56,016 nucleotides of DNA from positions 1 to 56,016 of the forward strand of contig JAJOHG010000163.1 of the NCBI GenBank assembly GCA_021029095.1, read 5' to 3'. Position 1 is the first letter of the stretch, and every line of letters starts with the position of its first letter. The notes below the pieces were generated by a model that was not told the DNA's origin, made no database searches, and was given only the letters and a program-made list of their open reading frames with translations. Below are positions 43,200 to 54,373 of the stretch, piece after piece. Made by a program: the position numbers and the translations under genes. The DNA is from Phellopilus nigrolimitatus. Lineage: Eukaryota; Basidiomycota; Agaricomycetes; Hymenochaetales; Hymenochaetaceae.

Positions 43200-44041
43200 G
43201 GCAGCAAAGAGAACGAGCGAGAGAACGGGGACATTGATGTCGATGAAATTTAGGCAGGATGGATGCCGGCCGCTTTCGCATGTGATTTGTCGTTCAAGCT
43301 TACATGTGTAATTTCAGCTTACAGTGCTAACGATTCTGAGTCCGGTTCTCGTCTGTCTTTGTCTCTTCATTTCGACAAAGTATATTCAGAAGAAGAGAAC
43401 GTTATGAACTACACATATAATATATTTTCTCCAGAAGTGCTCCTGTCGTGGAATGCCTTCTTTTCGAAACTTACAAGCGAAGCGAAATTTCAGGGTTCTC
43501 TATGCGGCAGAATGGTGAGTAGTATTTGGGATACTTTGCTTCAAGATCCGATGTTTAAAAAAAATTCAGGACACCCTGTGTGTCGTTTTCATGTATGACT
43601 GGAAGTGGCGTGACTGGAAGTGGCGAGACTCGAGCAATATATCGGAGTGTATCCTAAGTTCGTGTTTCGACGAGCGGAAAGAGAAATTTATGACGACTGC
43701 TGAATTGCTGTCGCTGATTTTAAGAACTTCGGGCTTCCTTGGTGACCAACGCGACAAACAATGAGGATGTCAGATGCGGCATGAAGACGATGCGCTATTT
43801 TTATCGAGTCTGACTTCCCAGACAATCTTATCTTATCTACACAATGCTGATCGCTGATAACATCTTGTCGTGTGCGTGTGTACCCTGACTGCAAATTGCA
43901 ACCTCTCACAACTTGCTGCTCTTTCCAGATCGCGTGTAGGTCAAGACCACGAAGGTGATGATGAAAGCCTTCATTTTTCAGCGTTAGCACACATAAATTT
44001 ACTCCAAGTCATAATCTGCTGCTCATAGATCCCTAATCCCG
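43200..44041. other. Divergent intergenic region
   Basis: About 840 bp lies between the starts of the SCP2 and aldolase genes. Two back-to-back copies of TGACTGGAAGTGGCG sit near 43,597-43,626. Open frames of 60-110 codons are unconvincing. Promoters of both genes should lie here. Confidence 0.5.
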
Positions 44042-45131
44042 ATGACTAGGTCTGCACCTCCGCCCCCAGGTGTCTATGTCCCCGCCGTCGTGTTCTTCGA
44101 CGAAAACGACGAGCTTGACATCCCTGCTATTAAAACTCATGTGCTCCGCCTCGCAGAAGTGCGTAATTTCGTCCTCAATCGAGCTAGAAATCATTGTCTC
44201 ATTTGTCTGCTATGACTGCTGCTATAACCTATCAAACATTCCTTCCTTTTGCTATCAGGGCGGCGTGACCGGTATTCTCGTCCAGGGCTCAAACGGCGAG
44301 GCGCAGCACCTCTCACACACCGAGAGATCGCTCACGCTTCGCACCACGCGCGAGACGCTCGATACCAACGGTTTCAGAGACGTCGTTGTCGTTGCAGGGA
44401 CCGGTGCGCAGTCGACGCGTGAAACGATAGAGCTATGCAAAGAGGCGCGCGACGCAGGTGCGTCGCATGCGCTTGTTCTGACGCCATCGACGTGGCTCCC
44501 GCAAATGACAAAAGAGAATATCATCCTCTTCCATCGGTCGGTGAGTATACGACGTAGAACCATGCCGAGACGCAGCTGCTCATCGAGAATAAAGGTTGCA
44601 GACGGATCCCCTATTCCTGTCATGATCTATAACTTCCCCGTCGTCACTGCGGGAATCGACATTGATTCGGACACCATTGCGGTCCTTGCTACGCATCCCA
44701 ATATCGTCGGGACGAAGCTATCCGATAATAACCTCGGCAAAATCCACCGTCTAACGTCCACCTTCTCTCCATTGGAGTTCGTCGTATTTCCCGGCGCTTC
44801 GGACGTGTTTGCCCCGGGGCTTTTAGTCGGCAGTGCAGGTATCATTGGAGCGATTATTAACGTCCTCCCGAAGGTACATACCAAGCTGTATGCTCTGTGG
44901 AAGGAAGGAAAGACGGAGGAAGCACTGAGGATTCAAGCGCTTCTTGTTCACGGAGATTGGTTCGTGAAGAAAATAGGAGGGATTTCAGGTCTGAAAGCTA
45001 TTGTGACGAAGGAATTTGGATATGGATCAGGAAGGGTACGAGGACCACTCGTTCCAGCGCCTACAGATAAGGTGGAAGCTTTGGAGGGAACAAAGCTTAC
45101 GGAGCTGATTGCGCTTGAGAAATCTTTGTAA
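44042..45131 (+). CDS. DapA/N-acetylneuraminate lyase family aldolase
   Basis: Class I (Schiff-base) aldolase or dehydratase on a 2-keto acid. In fungi such proteins include 2-keto-3-deoxy-galactonate-type aldolases and hydroxyoxoglutarate-aldolase-like enzymes; the substrate here is not determined. Three exons (44042-44158, 44259-44540, 44595-45131) give 311 residues, the family length. Landmarks are GVYVPAVVFFDENDELD, GVTGILVQGSNGEAQHL (GxxGE loop), VVVVAGTGAQSTRETIEL, PVMIYNFPVVTAG with the catalytic Tyr, and NIVGTKLSDNN with the Schiff-base Lys. FVVFPGASDVFAPGLLVGSAG then forms the late barrel strands. The start is the first ATG (MTRSAPPPPGVYVP). It is convergent with MED22, stops 66 bp apart. 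Confidence 0.92.
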
Positions 45132-45196
45132 AAGCCGTATGTAGCGGACACGGTGATGGAGTTTGGTCAATGCCGTTCAGATAATAAGAACCAGGA

Positions 45197-45764
45197 TCAG
45201 CTGCCAATATCCTCCGCTGAGGAAGGGACCTGTGTCGTTCCTTCCTTCGCGCTTCCGAGCAACTCATTCAAAAGTTCTGCAACTTTATTCTTCGCATCCT
45301 CCGCGTCTGACCTTGCTTCCTTCAGCGCACTGTCGCGTTGCTGAGCAATCTGCGATTCGTCGGAGAGAAGGAGAAGGAGCTTCATGGAGTGTGTAATGGA
45401 GAGCAAAGAATGAGCCGCGCGAACCATCGACTCGGCGCGGCATTGCGCTTGGAAAGACTCCTGAGCGATGCTGAACTTGTCCTTGTCCCGAATCTGTAAT
45501 CATGCCCGGTATTAGAGTTCTCCGTGCATTCAATGCGAAGGCGAAAAAAGCGCGCACAGATGCGAGGTTTACGATGTCCACCATGCCGTCGACGAGCGTC
45601 TCGACCTCGACGTCAACTTTTTTGTTCCATTCTTCTTCGACGAAATCGAGGAACTCGTCAGAGTTTTGATCGACAGAAGACTGCACTTGTGCCGCTGAAG
45701 GACGAAGGCGGGCAGTCGGAAGTGCCGAAGGGCGCGAAACGTCCGTCTGAGTAATGTCCGCCAT
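45197..45764 (-). CDS. MED22: Mediator complex subunit 22
   Basis: Subunit of the Mediator head module, which links transcription factors to RNA polymerase II. Two exons (45764-45558, 45493-45197) give 167 residues. The conserved part is a helical segment: FLDFVEEEWNKKVDVEVETLVDG, then IRDKDKFSIAQESFQAQCRAE and MVRAAHSLLSITHSMKLLLL. This matches the Med22/Srb6 pattern of a basic RDK(D/F) stretch followed by a long helix with VRAA. The C-terminus is a predicted coiled coil (QQRDSALKEARSDAEDAKNKVAELLNE, abbreviated region). The family assignment rests on this short conserved core and is good but not certain. Confidence 0.82.
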
Positions 45765-46430
45765 GGTATATGGGAAGGAACGACGCGTTGTTGAGCGCGC
45801 GCGTTAGTCCAGCCACCCGCTCCGCTAAATTCAGACAAACCACGTAAGCGATCATCGCTGCCAAATAAGGAAACAAAAGCCTGTTTCATAGTTCACAAGT
45901 ATGAACACTCCTTCATATTCCATCCTTCTTCATATCCCATTCGCGATAACGTCAACAATACTTCCAATAAAAGTGAAAATAAGATACGACAGACGACGCG
46001 GGCCAAGATAGCTTTCGGAAGGACTGAGAAGAAACAATGATGGCCTCTATCTCATCGTTTTATAGAATCCCTAGACATGTCCTGAAATTTATTTTGCGCA
46101 CATGGGTTTGAGATGGCAGCTGCTGAGGCCTAGCCACGCCTTCATCTCTAAACCTTGCTTGTACCAAGCTCTACACCACTTCGCCGCTTGTCCGATGTTC
46201 CGACTTCGAGCATCCTTCAACGATAACTACCGAGGAAATTACGCCAATCGCGCACTTTTAACATATAAGAATCAGAATCCGACTCGTCTCAATTTTCTGA
46301 ACCCCTTGCAAAAGCTGGTCCTAAATGTCTAACACAAATTGACCGACGACGGTAGATCCTCATCGGACCGCTTTAAAGTGATCGCACTGGCTAAGTGACG
46401 ATGACTGGCATTTTTTAAACGAACCCAACT
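45765..46430. other. Intergenic, no convincing gene
   Basis: About 670 bp between the 5' end of MED22 and the 3' end of POP4. It should hold the MED22 promoter. Nothing else is recognised. Confidence 0.5.
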
Positions 46431-47521
46431 TTAGAGTTCGATTGTCTCTTTTGCTTTGAATTTCCGGCCGGCGCGCTCTGCTGCACGGAACCTGAACTGA
46501 TTCCCGTACAACTCGAATTGCATTTGAGGTATTGAGTCGAAATCAGTAGCCTTTGAACTTGGTCTATCATCACCCCTACCGTCCTGCTCAGACGGTAAAG
46601 CAGGGACGAGGGCACGCACGTCATAAAGTGGAATTCTGAAAGAGAAGATGGCGCCCTGCTTTGGAACGACTGTAGGGCAGAGAAAAGGCTCAAATCTTGC
46701 AACCTTTACTTATCATGTAGCGCAATACTTACGCTTCACTTGATTCCGGGTGGTAATCACCTTGAATGCATTTTCCGTCTCGTGTATGACTATCCCTGAT
46801 AATCCTACAAGACAAGGGTTCCTGGCCTGTTTAACTGTACACCAGAGTCAGGCGAATGATCGAATGACTGATATAGAATTTGCGCAAATACCAGTGATAA
46901 TGGAGCCATGGAAGTCCGCTTTCACAAGCTTGCCATGCATGGCTGCAGAGCTGGGCATTGTAGGGTTGGAGGGCAACGGCGTAGGAAGTCGACTGAGACC
47001 AAGTAGCTCAGACATGTAGCCTAGCCATAAGTGATGGAGAGGAACGAAGAGTTCGTATCTAAACGCGGCTTTAATGGGTTGTACGGAAAGGATAGCGAAA
47101 GCAATACACACTTTTTCTGATCCTCCTCCAACTTCCATAATCCCTTCAATGCTACCTCTTTCCTGCCAATAGCACAACGTTTTCCTTTATCTTTCTCCTT
47201 GAAACGTCGTGCCTTCTTCTCGTCGCTTTCTTTCTTCAACCTGCTATCCCGCGCTGGATTCTCAAGCAGGATACCGCGACCTCTGATTCTGCTGTCATAG
47301 AGGGCTTTTGGATCGAGGTTCTTGGATTTGCTGAGACGCGATTCGACGAAAGCAGGAGTGAATGGATGCGCCGATGAAAACTTGAGGCGCTCGTTCTGCT
47401 GAAAATAATTAGAAAGGTAGATGCATGTCTCCGCTTTTATAAGAAATACCTTAGACTGGGTCGTAGGAAAGGGCTGATATGGATTTAGCGTTGATTTCGA
47501 CGGCCCGGCGATTGAAGACAT
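46431..47521 (-). CDS. POP4: RNase P/MRP subunit Pop4 (Rpp29)
   Basis: Protein subunit shared by RNase P (tRNA 5' processing) and RNase MRP (rRNA processing). Five exons (47521-47450, 47398-47110, 47068-46892, 46804-46733, 46669-46431) sum to 282 residues. The N-terminal half is basic (SRLKKESDEKKARRFKEKDK) with FTPAFVESRL...GRGILLENPAR. The Rpp29 core follows: YELFVPLHHLWLGYMSELLG, AAMHGKLVKADFHGSIIT, GLSGIVIHETENAFKVIT, and VPKQGAIFSFRIPLYD. The end is IPQMQFELYGNQFRFRAAER with a Lys-rich tail. The start at 47,521 (MSSIAGPSKSTLNPYQPF) was preferred over an upstream ATG at 47,572. It is divergent with the SAM-domain gene, starts 200 bp apart. Confidence 0.92.
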
Positions 47522-47722
47522 GGCAGTTGTTGGTGAGGGACAGAGTGTTATGTAAGTGATGAGGTCATGCATACATGCTCAGGGGCATGGGCACGACTTG
47601 GGCACGACGCTCTCTTTCCTCTCGACGTCGACATCGGACTCGTCTTCAAGCTTCAAGGCGTGAGGGTTATTTTAGATTATCGACAGGGGCTCTGAGACTG
47701 TTATCTATTTCACGACTCCGAT

Positions 47723-49865
47723 ATGACGACGACATCTCCTCAGAAAAGACCGTTACCGATTCCTGATGAACACAACAAACGAGGCAGTTTGCAATCGCGC
47801 CCTTTTCCTTCAACAAATCACGGGAATTTCCCATATGCAGTGAAGACCACGAGTAATGGCGTTTTGACGCGTTCAAACTCTTCCGGACAAACCGCGTCCC
47901 CCCAACATTCCTATGTGCCAACCACCCCGAGTCCCAGCTCGAAGCGACACTTTACCAAGTCTGATCTAGCTCAATCTTCTCCAAGGCCTCTCCCTATTCC
48001 CCCTTCTCTGGAGTCGCCTCAGAAAGAGCGTAGAGAAAGGCATGGCTATTCCAGCTCGGAAGATTTTCGTTTTCCGTCGCACAGGACGAAGAGGGCCGAT
48101 ACCCTTCCTAGTGCACCGACGCCCCCTCCTTCTTCTCCCGTTAAAGTCGATGATCTGCCCTCGAACCCGCGAGTATGGACTACTTCGCAGCTAGCTTCCT
48201 ATCTGATTACTGCGCTGCGCGTGAGATCAGGAGAAGTCTTGCCTCTACCTCTTCCTGTTGCGAAAGATGTTGCTGCGTTTGTGAAGGAAGCGCGTCTGAA
48301 TGGACGAGCCTTTCTTCGTCTTAATGAGCAGGATCTGGAATCGTGAGTCATTGCAAGAGCATTTCATAAGTAGCTGTGTATTAATTTTCTCTTGCTGTAG
48401 AATGGGGATTAACAATCTCTGGCGCGAAGCGCTTCTGAACGCGTCTCGCAACCTGCGCCAGAACGTTCTGAAAGGACGTATCTGGGGCTTTGATTCCGAC
48501 GATGCTGGCGAGAGTGCTCCCAACTCCCCTTATAGCAAGTTGCTATATAATTCATCCTCGTCTTCCATCGACGACGTTTTCGGATCGCAGGAGATCACAC
48601 CCGACAACAAGGGCAACAACAGGAAAGGGCGCGTGCGGGGACTAGTCGCGAGCCTTGAGCGCACTTCGAGTTCTGGCTCTGGCCTCAGCAACCACGGAAG
48701 CTCCACAAGTGAGGGGGATTTGTATAGCATCCCGGGCGCGTGGGCGGATGATGAAGCAGCGTTCGCCAGCGGGTCGGAGGCTAGCGATGTTGAGGACCAT
48801 AAGACGCGTGCTACGACGAAGCGTCGTATCATTCGCGAGCCTGTAGTACCACCCATGGAAATCGTTCATGAAGTCACAGATGGTACCGAGGCAGCAAGTC
48901 CAGAGGCAGAGCCATCTGTCGAAGAACTTCTCACTGCGTCATCGCACAACTGGGGTGCGAAAGCTTGGGAAGACATTGATATGAACGCAGGCGAGACTGT
49001 TAAGCACATCTCTCCTGAGAACACCTGCGAGAGCCAGAGCGCAGATGCCGAATATTTCGCACACCCCGAGAGCTCGTCCAGAAATGGCAGCGGAAAAGGA
49101 ATATCATCTGGCACTATTGGGGATGCGAACGCGAAGGTGCATATAAAGGACATCTTCTCGCGTCCATTGCCTTCAAGGCCCCTGCCTACGCCTCCCAAGT
49201 CGGGTGCGTCCTCCCCGACTCCGTCGAGTCCTAGTAAATTGGCTGCGGTTCTGTTGAAACCTGTTGCGAAACGAGAGCAGGGGGTCCAGGTCGATTCCGA
49301 ACCAGAGTCCCATGACCCGGTTCAGCAGAACTCCGGCGAGTCAGGTGAGGAAGCTGAAAATCTGAAAAGGCTCGTCGCATTCTTCACAGCAAGGCTTGCC
49401 GAGGTCGAGAAGAAACTGGATGATCTGGAGCGTAGGGAAGCGGAGCAGGAAAGGAACACTCACCAGTCTCAAGCGGTCGAGACTGACGCCACACCGTCTT
49501 CCCTACCTTCGACAGAATCTAGGTCTGTACAAGCAGGGTGTACAGAACCCCCGGAGAATATTGCACCTATATCGGAATCAACGTCTGTACAAGTCAGAAA
49601 TACCGCCGATTTACAAGGCACGCCATCGCCGTCTACACCAGCATCGCAACCGAGTGGATCGTCTATTATCGACCCGGACGACCCATGTCCTGAACCTTGC
49701 GAAACTCCCCCTGCTCGTAAGCGTGAGTGGCGACAGGTTTTCACAAGCGTGGAATGGGATCCCCTTGAAAGCGGAATTCCATCATACGTCCTCATGGTCG
49801 GGGTCGGCGTTTGCGCCGTTGTCCTTTCTACGTTACTGAAGCGTCTAGCGGGGAAGAAACCTTGA
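47723..49865 (+). CDS. SAM-domain, coiled-coil, tail-anchored membrane protein
   Basis: Not assigned to a characterised protein. Two exons (47723-48342, 48401-49865) give 694 residues. Residues about 1-145 are Ser/Pro-rich and disordered, with several RPLPIP-type motifs that could bind SH3 domains. A SAM-like helical domain follows (VWTTSQLASYLITAL, VAAFVKEARLNGRAFLRLNE, LESMGINNLWREALLNASRN). After a long disordered region with further RPLPTPP motifs comes a coiled coil (ENLKRLVAFFTARLAEVEKK). The C-terminus is one hydrophobic helix (YVLMVGVGVCAVVLSTLL) followed by KRLAGKKP, the layout of a tail-anchored protein facing the cytosol. The membrane could be ER or mitochondrial outer membrane. 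The intron splits the SAM domain. Confidence 0.82.
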
Positions 49866-50856
49866 AGCCGGTCGATTCGCGCTCTTGTCTATCTCGGGAG
49901 GGTAGTCGCTATCTTTCTTGATGATTTTCCATAACCCCAATCTTCATCAATCTACCTAGGCGTGCTTTTTTATGTCTGTCACATCACAAATCTCGCTCCA
50001 CCCTGACAGCCATTTCTAACTTCTCACAATGCGTTGAGACCTCTGCTCGCGTGCGGCTTCTATTAACGCTCCCGGTTGATTATGCTCTCAGGAAGAACAA
50101 TTCATGCCGATATACTTCTCGCTCCTCGAGTCCGCTTCCTACTCTCAATTCCTTTTTTTCCCTCTTGAAAATTGTCAAATCATTGCTCATCTCCGCCTCA
50201 TTTACTCCTGTGCAGTTCTGTTCGCCCATTCGTTAATGACTGTAACGTGTTCATTCAACGTACATCTCTCATCTGCCTTCTTTACTTATCGCTTCTCGTA
50301 CTGATGATGATCGTATCCCTATTTATTTTAACGACAAGTAACGACTTCACGGGCCTTCACGATTTTGATTGTAACTTTCCTTTGTTCATCTCACCGCCCA
50401 TATGTCTGGTACAATCACCACATGTATGTTGTTTGTACTACCTGAGCTTCTTGCCCTTGTATAAAGATACCTTTCAAGGCTACATTCAAGTTGAAACGGT
50501 TTCAAGCAAACGAAGTTCATTCGAAAGCGAGGATAATGTTACGCTCAGAAGCCTAAATGAAACGCTACGTTACACATAGTTACAAAAGCCAGCGAGGTAT
50601 ATTGTAGGTCTATGCTTCGTCGTTAGGCAAAGCATTTTGGTTCGCAAGCCCTTCGAGTCTACTGGCCTTTCCCAGATATGACTTCACAGGAACAGAGAAA
50701 AATAATAACTCTAAGTCCCTTCTATACTATCAGGAATGGTTATATTAGTAGCACTGTAGTTGATATATTCCCGGCATTCCTCAACATGTGTAAACCCAAC
50801 ACGATGCTCATCCGACTTTGATCGTTTCTCATAATCTATAAATTTGAGATCGGGTT
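49866..50856. other. Intergenic between convergent genes
   Basis: About 990 AT-rich bases lie between the 3' ends of the SAM-domain and phosphate transporter genes. T- and CT-rich tracts are frequent near 50,100-50,330. No convincing gene, tRNA or repeat was seen. Confidence 0.5.
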
Positions 50857-53800
50857 TCAGTAGGTTTCAAACGGAGCACACGTGTTCGAGACCCACCCGA
50901 TAGCAAGCATCAAAGCGAAACCCACAGTCGCGACGACCTACGCGCACAAATCAATTGCTCGGTTAAAGTTATAGTTTTGGGGATCTAGTAAAGGGTACTG
51001 ACGATAGCCGCGATGATGCTTGCGGGTACGCCATTTTTGAGGAAGTCGACGTTCGACAGATATAACTGACCCATGTCGTCTTCTTGCGTTGCACTGGTAA
51101 ATAAAGTACAGTTTGAACGACACGATGCACACAATACAACGGCACATAATTCAAAACGTACGCTGTCTGGTTCGGGAAACCTGAGACAGGCATCCCCATG
51201 CCCGTCGAGCAGACGAGACCGGTCAAGAATATCAGAAGGCGCTGATGATCTCCTGGGAGATTGCTCGCTACTTCTTTAGCAATCGGCACTAGGAGAACAC
51301 TGGCAATCGTGTGGCTGATGAAAGTAGAAATAACCTAGTGTCATCGAGGCAGGTCAAAAAGCCGCACTGCATAGACAGGAAGCGCGACGAGACCTTACCA
51401 AAACAACCAAGGTCAACACTATGACAACAGCAGGCAAGGAGAGACCTCCGACAAGATCTCTAATGCTGTCGCCTACGAAGCTCAGCAAGCCCGAGCTAGA
51501 CACGCCTTTGCCGAGAGCAATGCCACCCATCGCCAGGAACACAATGGTCCATAAGAACTGCTCGAAGTCATCCTGATGGTCTCTCAACACAAAGCTCCTG
51601 AGAAACAATGGTTTCAACCCACCTTCCTAAGGACTCCAGTCGAGAAGAACGCGACTATGGGTATGATAGCAATGATGCCCATATCACCCACGAACCCTTC
51701 AAGCTTTTTCTCTACGCACCATAGTCCAATAGTTACTAGACATACGAAGGTAACCCAGTATTGCTTAGCAGTAAATCTCTCTCTGTTAGGACGTATTGCT
51801 TTGATCACGAGCCCTTCGCCGTCAACGGTTCGAGAAGGCCGATAGCTCGACAGAAGAAGGACCCAGATAAGCAAGATTGAGATCGCCGACACGGGTAAGG
51901 CTACCGCAAACCATTGGCCCCAATCAAGAGGTTCGTCCATCTCGTCCAGGGCAATCAGGTTCTGCGGAGAGGAAATTGGCGAACTTTGCCCTCCGATATT
52001 TGCAGCAAGAGCGATGCCCAGCTGAACGGAAAACGGCGTGAGTTTATTGCCCGGAAGATTCTGAGAAGCTAAAATGCCTACAATCAAGCAGGGTGCGAAA
52101 GACGTTTTCGGAGGTAGGTTCCTAAGGATTGGCTAAAGTGTGATGAGTGGCCTTTTATTTTTTGATATAAAAGCTTAGGCGCACTTTAATCAAAGTAAAG
52201 CAAAGCGTCGGTGCAGCTACATTGCTAGCAAGAAATCAGAACAAATCTCACGACCGATACGAATACGCTTACCTTATCCACATACTTGCGAAACAAGAAA
52301 CACCCATAAAAGCAAGAAGTACGACGCTCGGTTTCGTTCCAGCCAGACTCAAAAGCCGCGTAATAATAACTCGGTCGATGTTGGTTTTACTCAAGGCCGA
52401 GGCGATAGTAAAGCCTCCTATGAGAAGCATTATTGTGGGTGAAAACATCTGCGAAAAGACGAACCTGATGTTATTTACGCCAGTATTAGCTCAATACATT
52501 CGGCGATAACAAACGAACTTACTTCGTAGCTTCCGGCGCCTTTAGGCGGGCATGTTTCTCGTCATTAGTAACGAACACACGGAATATGACAAGTAGCAGC
52601 GGGACGAGAATAGATGTCACGAATAAAGGGATGGCCTTCAGAAACCTTGAGCTACTTTATCACTTGAACACGAGGGAAATGCTTGCCTCAGTCGCCCAGA
52701 GAATAGTACTGAACATGAGAATTGCGAAGCAATTGTTGGCCTCGACGCCGGGTACAGATTGAACATTTAGGAGAACGGCAAAGATTATCACAGCCGCAGC
52801 TAAAAACATTTTCTTGGCAGTCAAGTTCAGCCGACCCATAGGAGTGGGAATAGTCAGCGTAGCCCGTTCTTCTACTTCAAGGTGACCGCCAAGAGCTTTA
52901 ACCTGCCCATTGCTTTCCCCCCGGCGTTCCTGGCTTATCATCGTTCGCCATACAGTGTCTCGCTCCCAGGCGATATGCTCCCGTTGATGCACCTTAAGTT
53001 GCCGCACAGCAGCGGAGACATCATCACGGGTGATGCACTTCGCATATAGAGAAACAAGGCGGCTGATAGCATCATTTATACGGTCCTTTGTCTCCTGTCG
53101 GAAGGGATAGGCTTCCTCGACAATATCGTGCATGTAGTGATCTTTGAGCTACCTTAGAATATCAGCCTCCAGAAACTAAATCTGAATGAGAAAAGACACA
53201 AACGTGCCTCGCTGTAAGTGATCTTGTCATACCTAGAAACAATAAGGTGGCTGCACAATTTCGTAAAAACAAGACAAATCGTACTTCTTAAGAATCTTCC
53301 GGAAACCAGAATAGTTCAGTTCTACAAACGCCCTTAAAGACGTCAACATATTGTACAGAGTCGTGATGCGTCTCTTGAAGAGTATACGGGTATCATATGC
53401 GTAGTTCGTCTTGGATGTCCAGATCGTGTCCGGAGCAATGATAGAAGACGAAACACTTCCTGTAGGCTTCACTAGGTTAAAGAGATTAGCTAGTGCAGCT
53501 TTGGGACGCTTAGGTGACATGCTGGAGCCGCGCAAGTCGCCTGTACTGGTCTGCACGGCATAGCCCTCGGGTATCTGACTGAGAGATGCAAGGCTCGCTT
53601 CTAGGTCGACGTTGTCTTCACTCGACGATATGCTGTGTCGGCGCTGCATCCTAGATTGCGACGAGTCTTGCGATAATGTCGCTGAAACACCAGCTTCGAG
53701 ATTTTTACGATGAATAATGTGTGTGGATAAAGATACGACGGATCTTACGAGCTGAGGGAAATGCTCTCCCATTCGACTTCGAACGTCGGCGACTCGACGA

Positions 53801-53858
53801 GCTCCGTCTTGGTGGAATTCGGTCACCGGTGCGAGAAGTAGCTTGTCTCTCGTCATCT

Positions 53859-53894
<36 letters not shown>

Positions 53895-54373
53895 TCCATA
53901 TACCGCTGGTCAACGGCTGGCAAGCTCTCCTCGTCCTTCGACCTTACTAGCTCCTCGAGCTCCCCCAGTTCCTGCATCATGTTTTGTTCTTGAAGCTCAT
54001 AAAAGCTAGCGATCTGTTCAGCTCGTAATCAAGGAGAGGCTTGAAGACATTATCTGTCTGCGAGGACGGCGTGATGCCACCCATAAGTGCCTCGCGCTCA
54101 CTCGATTCCAGGTCATGTCCACGCTGCCTTGGGAGGGCCTGCTGTTGCTTCTCCAACTGGTATATGTGCTTCTTGAGAGCAGAATAGCTTATGTTCACCA
54201 CATCGTAATCATTATTGCTCTAGCGGCAGTATTTCGAGAACTCACGCAATGTACTCATCCCACCAGTCCGCAACAGCGTGAACTTCAGTGAATTACTACA
54301 AAGAGGGAAAGAAATATCGCTTTACTGTATACACGCGAGTCGACTGAGAGTAATAGTCTTACCTGAACTTCAT
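50857..54373 (-). CDS. SPX-domain phosphate transporter, Pho87/Pho90/Pho91 type
   Basis: Low-affinity phosphate transporter of the plasma membrane or vacuole, SLC13-like carrier fused to an SPX domain that senses inositol pyrophosphates. The gene has more than ten exons. The start at 54,373 gives MKFS, then HAVADWWDEYIAYDVVN and YSALKKHIYQLEKQ. SPX continues with NMMQELGELEELVRSKDEE, interrupted by a poly-Asp run (coded by a GTC/ATC microsatellite on the + strand at about 53,855-53,900) and a Ser/Arg-rich loop, and closes with RAFVELNYSGFRKILKKYDK. Membrane segments follow, including MFLAAAVIIFAVLLN, FSPTIMLLIGGFTIASAL, LIWVLLLSSYR, GIIAIIPIVAFFSTGVL and AVVIVLTLVVLV. Transport signatures are IGGQSSPISSPQN and GMGMPVSGFPN. 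It ends FALMLAIGWVSNT...FETY. One intron (donor at 53,207-53,206) has a GC donor. The member within the group is not resolved. Confidence 0.92.
53855..53900. repeat. Trinucleotide microsatellite coding poly-Asp
   Basis: Interrupted runs of GTC with two ATC units on the + strand code about a dozen Asp residues inside the SPX domain of the phosphate transporter. Length variation between strains is likely. Confidence 0.85.

Noticed and set aside
53233..53913. Frameshift in the SPX domain (poly-Asp frame versus the following frame)
   Set aside because: A GTAAGA donor after SNGRAFPSA and an acceptor before GVSATLSQ join the two frames correctly.
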